Shown here one piece after another: positions 55,167 to 64,000 of a DNA stretch of 64,000 nucleotides. The notes beneath the pieces are model-generated. The model was given only the letters and a program-made list of their open reading frames with translations, was not told where the DNA came from and made no database searches. The position numbers were made by a program, and so were the translations under genes. The DNA is taken from positions 22,072,429 to 22,136,428 of the forward strand of contig OW285187.1 in NCBI GenBank assembly GCA_935421135.1, in the 5' to 3' direction. This stretch comes from Bugulina stolonifera. Lineage: Eukaryota; Bryozoa; Gymnolaemata; Cheilostomatida; Bugulidae. Within the stretch, counting starts at the first letter, position 1, and each line of letters starts with the position of its first letter.

Positions 55167-55699
55167 CAGAGCTGGGTTCAAGTCATGGATTTGACTTGAC
55201 AAGTCAAGTCACAAGTCGACTTGACTTGGACTTGCCAACATGTTGACTTGACTTTGACATCAATGTGACTTGACTTGGACACAAATATGACTTGTGACTG
55301 ACTTGGTTTCTGCTAGGTCAATATGGAGGATAAAAATATTGTAGTCTCAACCGTGGTGCCAATATTACTACACATATAAGCTAGTTGCCATAATTGTATA
55401 ACAACATTACATTTACATGCCAAGCTAAACCAAACTACAAGGTATAACTTGGCATGGTTTTTCATGCATTGGAATGTCTACAAAAAGAAAAAATTAAAAT
55501 GTTTTGGAAAAAATGTAAATTTTTTGAAGTTGTTGTCTCCCACTTAACTTGCATTTCGACTTGCAAGTAAACAAGTCGACTTCGACTTGACTTGTGACTT
55601 GCATGACGGCTGACTTGACAAGTTGACTTGGACCTTGACTCCAAAATTGTAGAAATGACTTGACTTGTGGACTTGCAAGTCGACTTGAACCCAACTCTG
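55167..55699. mobile_element. AAGTC-rich inverted-repeat element
   Basis: It begins CAGAGCTGGGTTCAAGTC and ends GACTTGAACCCAACTCTG, inverted repeats with one mismatch. Both arms are built from AAGTC/GACTT words for about 150 bp. The middle is unique AT-rich DNA. No clear target duplication and no ORF. Confidence 0.7.
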
Positions 55700-56211
55700 T
55701 TTCTTATTCATGTACATCAAGAATAGCAAAAGGACAACCCCTTCGCAGGATTAACCATCATTATTACAGAGCGATGGTATTGAAAAATCTAAAATCATCG
55801 CTAGGACTTTCTGATTGTTTCTTAGTGATTTTTGTTTCTTACCAAGTGAAAGTGAAACCACTAAAGTTTTACCGCTCTTCCGGTTTTTGTTTCATGGCCT
55901 TTTATTGGCTTAAAGTAGAACACCGGAAACAGAAATGTTTTCAACACAATCGAGCCAAAGTTAGCAAAAATGTTTCTCGATGGATTAAATCTTGACCAGC
56001 CAGCTGACAGCGTCTTAACTCTTTGGACACTGTCGTTGTAATGGTGGCACAATCTACATACTAATGTAAACAAACATCTAGTTGAAAGTTAAGCTGATTC
56101 TTGATAATAATTTCAATACGTTTATGTTTAAATAGTAACTTTGTCTCTGACTTACCTACTTGGTTTAAAATTAATTTTTAAATTAAGCTCTCGCCTTTTG
56201 TGCTATAAGCT
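55700..56211. other. Upstream region of NRBP1
   Basis: Short, moderately AT-rich and repeat-poor. It should contain the promoter and 5' UTR of the NRBP gene; no TATA box is convincing. Confidence 0.4.
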
Positions 56212-58262
56212 ATGTCTGATGAAAAACAAAAAGATGTTGTGGAAGTTAAAGCAGATCAGCCTGTAATAGATACAAATGAAGAAAACGAGCATGACAGTGA
56301 AAGTGATGATGAGATGATATTAGAAGAGTCTCCTTGTGGGAGATGGCAGAAAAGAAAGGAAGGAGTTCAACAGCAGGAGGTTCCTGGAATAGACCAGGCG
56401 TTTTTAGCCATGGACACTGAAGAGGGGGTGGAAGTTGTTTGGAATGAGGTTCAATTTTCAGAAAAGAAAAAGCTCAATGCCAAACAGGAGGAGATTAAAC
56501 AAGTTTTTGACAATTTAATCAATTTAGAGCATGCGAACATTGCCAAGCTTCATAAGTATTGGTTTGACAGCAAATCGCCGAACCCTAGAATAATATTCAT
56601 TACTGAATATATGTCATCAGGTTCACTGAAAAACTTTCTGATCAAGGCACCTAAGCGTTCTATAAAAACATGGAAGAGATGGACTACGCAAATTCTCTCT
56701 GCTCTTAGCTACTTGCATGGTTGTGAGCCTCCTATTATTCACGGAAATCTGACGTTGGATATGATTTTTCTACAGCACAATGGGCTTATAAAGATCAGTT
56801 CTGTTGCGCCAGATGCTATTCACAATCACGTCCGTACCTGTACAATGCAGCTGAAAAACATGCACTATATAGCACCTGAATATGAAACCCCCAGTCAAGT
56901 TAGTGCTGCTGTTGATATTTATTCATTTGGGATTTGTGCTCTCGGAATGATAACCAAAGTACTACCGTTGTCTGCAGATGGTAAGGAAGCTCCTGTGCTC
57001 ATAGAAAACGTACAAAAGGCTGTTGACAGTATCGAAGATCCATTGTTGAAGCAGTTTGTTACTGTTTGTTTAAATAAGGATCCATCATCAAGACCTACAG
57101 CAAGAGAATTACTTTTTCATCCCGCTCTATTTGAAATTCACGCTCTCAAGCTTGTTGCTGCCCACAGCTTTGTACAATACTTAAGTAAGATACCAAATGA
57201 AAACATCAGGGAGGAACTGCAACAATCAATGAGGGTAGTGCCTAGTGCAGTCATCGCTCAGATCAAGCATACCGGTGAGTAGATATTTAATTATAATAAT
57301 TATAGTTACAATGTATACTATACCTTTGATGGTTGAATTCTAGGCAGTCACCAGTTGCATTCGGAGCTGTCTGGCAAGTTGCCAATCACATGATGTAACA
57401 TTACTATGTCTATGATTGTGCGTAATATATTAAGTTGACATGTATGCATGCACCTACAGACTACATTACACATTATTGCCGTGTAGGCTATTGCTTCGCC
57501 TTGTTCTCTACTCGTATATGGCATATTAGCACATTTAGTAAAATGTTTTATTATTGCCACAATTGTTACCAGGTTCAATGTATTAATATTGCCATCAACG
57601 GCTACCTTCTGTATGTGCAATATTTTATATTGCTTTATACCATGGCCTCAGTCTATTAAACCTCTGTTTACATCTCAAGTCAGTAGACATTGGCCTGTGC
57701 TGTTACTTTAACTTGACTTGATTGCATTGCAGATGGAAGAGATCCTGTCAACTGGCTCTTCTCTCAGGTTCCTGCAGCTCTTGAGTTAGAGAAGTTTGTA
57801 GAGGATGTCAAGAATGGCGTTTACCCAATACTCTCCAGGGATGAGACTCGGTCTAAAACAAACAGAGAACCGACCAGAGCCCGTGCTGTCTCACCAGACC
57901 AAGTGGTCAACTCTGAGAAATCTGAATCACCAGAACCTAATGCTGTGGAAGAACGCAGTGTTATCAGCATGGAGTGTCAGTTGGAGAAGAATGCTGAAGG
58001 TAGCACCACAATGACCTTGACATTGAAATTAGAAGATAAGATGAACAGACAGCTTACAACCGAGTTGGTTGATGAAGATACAGCGGTAGCCATGGCTGAT
58101 GAGCTTGTCAAATACGGACTCATAAATGAACAAGATAAAGAGAAACTGAGTTTATTGATTGAGGAAGAACAGAGAAGTTATTTTGCTAAAGCAGCTGTTG
58201 AAGCTGTTAGTGAACCGCCTGAACAGTTGCATATTCCACAAGTTCCTATCGTAGCTTCTTGA
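56212..58262 (+). CDS. NRBP1: Nuclear receptor-binding protein (NRBP) pseudokinase, two exons
   Basis: CDS is 56212-57274 joined to 57733-58262 (donor ACCG|GTGAGT, acceptor TTGCAG), giving 530 aa, close to the size I recall for vertebrate NRBP1. An acidic N-terminus precedes WNEVQFSEKK and a kinase-fold domain at residues about 65-310. The catalytic HRD is replaced by HGN (HGNLTLDMIFLQ), and the DFG site by a SSV-type sequence after LIKI, so it is a pseudokinase. APEY and YSFGICALGM are kept. The second exon begins DGRDPVNWLFSQVP, typical of NRBP. The family acts as a scaffold linked to ubiquitin-ligase and trafficking complexes. It is intact. Confidence 0.96.
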
Positions 58263-58583
58263 CTTTTACTTGGCCTATACCTGCTGTTCATTACTTTTGC
58301 TAATGCTGAATTTATTAGTCCAGGTAATATGGTAATGACTACATGTTTCTTTACAGGGCTGCGAGTTGACTGCGCAAGTTAGAATTTGTAAGGCAGTTTA
58401 CCACTCAGAGGTAGATTAATATATCACAGTGCAATCTATTTTAATTTCATACTGTATCTTGAAAGAGATTTAACATATTTCCACAGCTTCCTGCTTTGTT
58501 ATGTTGATGTTATGATGAAAGTATTACTGAATGGGTTATATATATTTTGAAGCTTTATTTGTTTCTTACAGTACTATTTAAAC

Positions 58584-58589
58584 AATAAA
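58584..58589 (+). terminator. AATAAA poly(A) signal of NRBP1
   Basis: It lies about 320 bases past the NRBP stop, in AT-rich DNA facing the convergent KDELR gene. Confidence 0.55.
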
Positions 58590-58939
58590 TTTCATTCGAA
58601 TTTGCACAAATATTCCACTTATTATCAATTATATAGAGTTGAAATTAGGACAACCAATGTGTTGAAGCTTGTCTGTATTATTTGATTATATCTTTACTTG
58701 ACTCTTTGTGATGGACAGAACCAGAAATGACATCTGATGACAAGACCAATCTATACCTTCAGTTTCTAAAAACAAACAATTAAATGAAGCACCATGACTT
58801 TCAAAAATATAGAAAACCTATTTACTGTGGTTGTCTGCAATTATGAACAAATTGTAAATGAGCTGTTACTAGAAAAGAGTTTGTATTATTGCACACACCA
58901 CGTTATACATACGATTATATAATGGGATAGTAGAGAAGT

Positions 58940-60547
58940 CTATTCTGACTTGTCCTCTTCCTCTGACCCAGCTCCTGATGCTGTTCCAGAGCCTGGAGCA
59001 GCACTGAGAGCTGTGACGTCATCCTCAGCCCCCAGCAGTAGGTCCTCTGTATCCAAAGAAAATAAATTTTAATAATGTTATGACTATGCTTTCCTATTAA
59101 AAATGGCGAGTGTATACCATAACTTGGTATTTCGAGAACCAAATTTTTAACCATGATATTCAAGACCAACTTCAGTATATTTAGTGTGAAAAATTGAGGA
59201 ATTTAGCCATGATGTGCCACTTCCGTTTTCCAGCTACATACATATTTACTACATACCATACTACAACACTGAGTGACGAAATCTAAAAATAAGCATACAA
59301 GTAGACAAAGTTGACCTGCACAAAGTGTGTAACATAATTTCATACCCTTGGTAATATACAGATACACAAAGTCAGCGTAGAGAACAGTCTGCACGGTTCC
59401 AGAAACAACAGCAATCAGGTCAAAGTAGTGCTCTGTGTAAAACCTATAGATCCAGTTGAGGATGTACAGTGCTCTGTAGCATGCCAAGCAGAAGAGGTAC
59501 TGAGCCGATACGATCTCTGCTTCACCAGTCTTGCTAATCATAAACAGTTGGGGCAACACAGCCACTGCCTCCAGATAAATAGAGAAGGTCCACATGACCT
59601 AGAAGTTAAATAGGCTATTCTATAGAAATTATGACATTTATTCTAATCAACTTGAGATATCAACTGAATCATTTCAGTTGTGTACTACAATCTGTACATG
59701 ACTATCAAGAGTAGCGTTTGTTATTTTGGAATTGTGCCCTCTTATCAGTAGATAAAGGGAGGACAACTTTAACATTGTTAATGACATTAATGCGCATAGC
59801 AATATGTGGGTTATGAAAAAATGGCTGGGAAATGCACAAGGTGTCCATACTACCTCCACGGGACTGTAGTCATGGTTGACCAAGCAGGCTAATCCAGCAC
59901 AGGGTACGATGAGGAACTCAATTCTGAAGGTGTCGCTAGATGCCAGGTACGTAGACTTGAACTTCCCATAGACTAGGTGTACTGTGGCCCATGACAATGA
60001 GAGAAAGAATATCTTCATCAGTGTATTGTATGGCGAAACAAAGTGTGTGAAGAGATCAATGTATCTGGTACAGAACACCAGTGCCAGTAGCAGCTGTGAT
60101 TTCCCAGATATGCCTATAAGTATACACAGGCTGTATTTATTGGTTTCACAAACAATATTTCTATCACATATGATATGGATATAAAATGGCACCATGTGAT
60201 GGACTTTAGTTTTAGATCTCATTTTGCATAAAACACCTGCTACTGTGTCTACAAAATATCTTAATTTTTATTTTATCACAGATAATATCCTGTAGGGATA
60301 CGAGTTGAAAACAGTTAGGCACAAGTTATATAGATGCATAGTGATTGTCTTGAAACTCCCTAGTGTAGATCTGGTTAATTATACATGTACTAATAAAAAC
60401 CTAAACTATGTACAGTACGTAGACTATCTTGTCTCTAACAGTTGGTATGCAACTACCTGTCACTGACTTTGACACCCATATCTTCATCAGAAGCAAAACT
60501 AAAGCGATCAGATGGAATAAGTCTCCAACTAGCCGAAAGGCATTCAT
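58940..60547 (-). CDS. KDELR2: KDEL receptor (ER lumen protein-retaining receptor), four exons
   Basis: Exons 60547-60457, 60113-59854, 59598-59346 and 59046-58940 have consistent phases. [20 protein letters not shown] starts TM1. The family signature [18 protein letters not shown] is at residues 31-48 and the [19 protein letters not shown] region follows. Exon 3 carries [14 protein letters not shown] and [20 protein letters not shown]. The protein retrieves escaped ER residents from the Golgi in COPI vesicles. The cytosolic C-terminus is unusual: an acidic Gly/Ser-rich tail ending SEEEDKSE instead of the usual short basic tail. The paralogue number (1, 2 or 3) cannot be decided from sequence. 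Confidence 0.95.
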
Positions 60548-60948
60548 TTTGCTGTCTTTAATACAAAACTAGCCGAAAAATACCTAAAATTCCTTGAATT
60601 TTTACGCTGCTTGAACATATTATTGTGAATTTGTATTATTTTTGTGCGTAACAATGTAATGACAATAGTGTTGCATGATTAAAAAATTACCCAAAACGGG
60701 AGAATAAATTGTAATTAGTACTCAATGTCATGCAGATCGTTTATTCAAATTGATATACATGTATATGCTGTAAAATTGTAATATCCCTTCCATTCCCCAC
60801 CCCTTGTTAGAATGGAAGTGAGGGTATATCATACATGTATGCATTATAGTATGCATCGCCTTAAAATAATAATTATTATAGGTACGGTACACCCACCCCG
60901 CCAATTCTCAATTATTCCACTTCTAACAATATTATACACACGCACATG

Positions 60949-61248
60949 CAGGGGCGGATATAGGAAATATTTCAACACCAGCCTATTTTCAAGAAGTCAT
61001 GAATTTCACGTGTCTGAGGGAGTTAATACAAGATAAGTGTGGAACATGAACATGCATGGGTACAGTCTACACATATAACATGACTATTACAGCACTATAA
61101 AATGACTGTACTGCCTGCGCTAGTAAATAGAAAATGAATTGAAGCCTAGATATGCATATTATTGATAGTTTACAGAGCACAGCTAGTATTGCATGCTTGA
61201 TTGAACACACGCCTAGGATGGTGGCGTGGGTGCCTATAGCCGCCCCTG
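60949..61248. mobile_element. 300-bp hAT-like MITE with 8-bp target duplication
   Basis: It begins CAGGGGCGGATATAGG and ends CCTATAGCCGCCCCTG, and is flanked by identical CGCACATG at 60941-60948 and 61249-61256. It matches segments of the 22286-24781 composite throughout and shows the uninterrupted form of that family. Confidence 0.9.
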
Positions 61249-61256
61249 CGCACATG

Positions 61257-62861
61257 CTCGCCAAGTGTCCAGATTTTGTCGGGACACCCCATAGTTTTTG
61301 GTCTGATCCTACTAATCTTCCAGCTGTCCTAATTTTTCATCTATGGTGAAACAAATGCTACCAAACCTCATAAAACACAAGATATAACCTAAAATAAGTC
61401 GTTTACATTGACGAAGGTATCTTACAAACCACTAGATAGCACCAAAATGGATAATTTTATACTTTTCAGCGATAAGTTGTGTTCAAATAATGTACACCCA
61501 AACTATGTCCAGGGATTCTGGTGCTTGTCCAGGGATTTTGAGCTAAAAAGTCCAGATTTTTGTTCCTGCTCCTTGACAAGTATTCACACACATACATAAC
61601 CATCAAATATTTTTGTAATATTGCAATAGTTTCTGGTATTTCGTGCGGTCGTCCTTGGACGACTACCGACCCAAAACTGAAGTGCCTATGAGTGGTGCAA
61701 GGCCTTCTCACTACATGAAAGATCGAGCGGTCTCAGTAGCCCAATAACTACCAGAGACGACCCACCTGGTCCCAAGTCTGACCTTCAGACTATACGTTGA
61801 AAGAGAGTGATCCGACCTAGTAGGCGGTTCGCTAAGCGAATGACCTGACAAAAGGAAGTGAAAGTCTCTGTATCAAGTATAGATGTGTCTTTATTGAAAG
61901 CCAAGAGAAGACTGAGACAATGAACAGTGAAACAATGCCCTTTATATAGTATAAGGATTTCCACCCGACGTAGTGTCGGGAAAAGACGACATAGGGTCGT
62001 CCGGAAGTTGTGCAACAACATGGCCGCCGGAAGTCCGACGGCCGACCCAAAATGGGTCGGGTTATACAAAAGTTGCTTATAATGATCCAATTCATGTACA
62101 AAATGAATATCAAGTAATTCTGAGAGGTCGGGCCTCTGTACATGGGTATAAAAGGCACTAAAAGACTTAGTAATAATCATACATGAATGTACATCAGTTT
62201 GCGGTTAAGTAGAACGAGTATACACACATAGATACATGTATATAGACAGTAAATGAATGGTTTAGACATGCAATGCAGTTGAGTATAAGCATACGAACAG
62301 CTAGTTATGAGAGTACGAGTGTTAGCTGAGTAGTGCTGTGACAACTACTAGGCACTTAAGGTGCTGTATGGTTTATTCCGGTAGCTGGAGTCGTATACAA
62401 ATGTCCTGTACCATCACAATATTATACTATAGTAATAACAGTATTATTTACCCTGGCAACGGGTTAGTTTAATTTGGACTTATGCTCCCATGCACTAATC
62501 GCCCTCGTTTCCTTGGTAGAAATTAACCCTGGTATTGTCGTAAATCTATAGTGCTATTACGAGGTTCTAACTGTCTATCGGTAAAAACATGACCAGCCCT
62601 GGGTCTTTATGTTCTTCCAAGTATTTACTGCAAGTAATATAGAAACTTCATCACTATACTTTTACATTATAGGCCTAAGGCTAAAAAACAAACGGTTGAT
62701 GAATTTATAATAAAACAACCCAGCTGTTTATTTCATTGGTAGGTGGAGTGTTTCTCTGAGGCTGGCTGATTTCCAACAACAACAAGAGTTACTGTAGTCA
62801 ACTCATTGCCTCCACTTGCTCTTCCACGGTTCAAACCTATAAACAATTAGGAAAGCATAGA
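61257..62861. other. Intergenic region with an uncharacterised repeat tract, upstream of SH3BP5
   Basis: The tract at about 61620-62160 is GC-richer with repeated GGTCG/CGACC words and a plus-strand GGGTATAAAAGGC near 62143-62155. It looks transposon- or LTR-derived but has no defined ends. A direct pair (GTCCAGGGATTCTGG; GTCCAGGGATTTTGA) lies at about 61508-61540. The SH3BP5 promoter should fall within 62400-62861. Confidence 0.4.
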
Positions 62862-64000
62862 ATGTCTGGAACTAGTAGTGTCACAAATAACAGCGATGAA
62901 GAGCTACAACTTGACCCGAGAATTCAGGTTAGTTTTTGCAAGGAGAGGAGCAAAATACTTTTTACTTCTTGGTTTTTGTTAGTTAGTAGGTTTTTATTTT
63001 CATTTTGTTATTAATTTTAAACTAAGGTTAAAAGTCAATTGTAAATTGAAACGGAATAACAATTAGAATTGCAACAACAACAACAGCAAGCCATAAATAA
63101 GTGTAAAGAATTACTAAATCAGTAAATCATTAAATGGTATTAATTTTCGGTAGACACAGACCGACAGAGTATACGTAGTTCAAGTGAGCTTCAATAAGTT
63201 TGATGTTACTGTTAGGTTGAACCTAACAGCTAGCACCAAACTAACTTTAACTTGTTGACCTAAAATTAATTTGGTTGCATTGGTACTGCTGGCTATACTT
63301 TACTATAACTATAACTATTCTTTTCTATACATACATTGTTTGTACATACATGCCCAGATAGATACTGGTACTTTACTGACCGACTTTACGACTGCTGACC
63401 TGGTGTTAGTTACTACTACTACTCCCACTCATAGCTCATGATAATCTAACTGTATGGTATCATAGTGTCACTCACATTGGTAGTCAGTGCACCGTTACTA
63501 GTGTGAATCTGTTGCTTTCATTTTATGAAACAACATTGAACATAGCCAGTTTGCAGGGATTAATCTCTTTTTGCTTTATTATTTTGCGCTTTGAATCAAC
63601 TCACCACTGCACTGGCTAAGATAGAGGATAGGCCTACTCTGAAATTATTCCCATAGTCGTATTATCTGCTCATAATTTCTGTACGAGCATCAGCACCTGC
63701 ATGAGTAATAGAAGGTTCATTCTTCTTATGTACCTCTTTCTATTACTCGATACTGACACTCACTGTGATACTTGTGATGCTGATGCTATCTACTGTTGCT
63801 CTACTATAGCTACAATCTATACTCTGGCTGGGGGTTAAGGATGCTGAGAATCGGTGCCTATTAGTAATCATTAGATCAGTGATTTGAGTATTGGTGTCAT
63901 TGTCTGAAATTACTTAGACCAGGATCTACAAATCATATACTATAGAAGATGTTGCCGATGGACATCTAACTTTCCTGCTTATTTTCTAGATTGAGTTGGA
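62862..64000 (+). CDS. SH3BP5: SH3BP5-like gene, first coding exon and start of exon 2 (truncated by window)
   Basis: Exon 1 is 62862-62927 (MSGTSSVTNNSDEELQLDPR, then IQ) with donor CAG|GTTAG. Exon 2 starts at 63990 after TTTTCTAG and begins IEL. The joined phrase LDPRIQIEL matches the start of the SH3BP5/SH3BP5L coiled-coil, where DPRIQxELE is characteristic. Family members bind Btk-type kinases or act as RAB11 exchange factors. Only about 25 residues are visible, so the call rests on this one phrase. Confidence 0.7.

Overview
The window is AT-rich nuclear DNA of an invertebrate animal. It holds spliced metazoan genes with short GT-AG introns (sperm-type Na+/H+ exchanger, Ku70, NRBP pseudokinase, KDEL receptor, SH3BP5), a complete Polinton/Maverick, and many short inverted-repeat transposons, a LINE remnant and SINE-like repeats. 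A sponge or another early-branching marine invertebrate is plausible, but the sequence does not settle the species.

Region 1 (1-17250) is an apparently intact Polinton/Maverick, an adintovirus-like element. Its 202-bp terminal inverted repeats differ at one base. All recognised genes lie on the minus strand. From right to left they are: three overlapping small accessory ORFs, an FtsK/HerA-type packaging ATPase, a seven-coding-exon accessory gene of about 404 aa with its own TATA box, protein-primed DNA polymerase B fused to zinc fingers and an OTU-like domain, a pX-like core protein, a conserved structural-type protein, a chromodomain integrase, the minor capsid (penton) protein, a pVI-like basic protein, the major capsid protein and an adenain-like protease. 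Together these are the parts for replication, integration, capsid assembly, maturation and genome packaging. I see no inactivating lesion in the core set.

Region 2 (17251-26282) is repeat-rich: a fragment of a repetitive WHDHS-type coding sequence, a decayed non-LTR retrotransposon split by another insertion, and a nested hAT-like composite with matching 8-bp target duplications.

Region 3 (26283-41162, plus) is a 25-coding-exon SLC9C-type exchanger (about 1523 aa) with exchanger core, voltage-sensor-like segment and cyclic-nucleotide-binding domain. Three of its introns start with tandem repeats that include the exon/intron junction. Several MITEs sit in its introns.

Region 4 (41312-52491, minus) is Ku70/XRCC6 in 14 exons, convergent with the exchanger and with overlapping poly(A) signals. 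Exon 6 carries an apparent 2-bp frameshift. A large 5' intron contains a 3.3-kb inverted-repeat element that carries two phase-compatible exon-like fragments.

Region 5 (52492-64000) holds SINE-like and AAGTC-rich repeats, then NRBP1 (plus, two exons), KDELR (minus, four exons, convergent with NRBP1), a clean 300-bp hAT-like MITE, an uncharacterised repeat tract, and the first exons of SH3BP5 running off the right edge.
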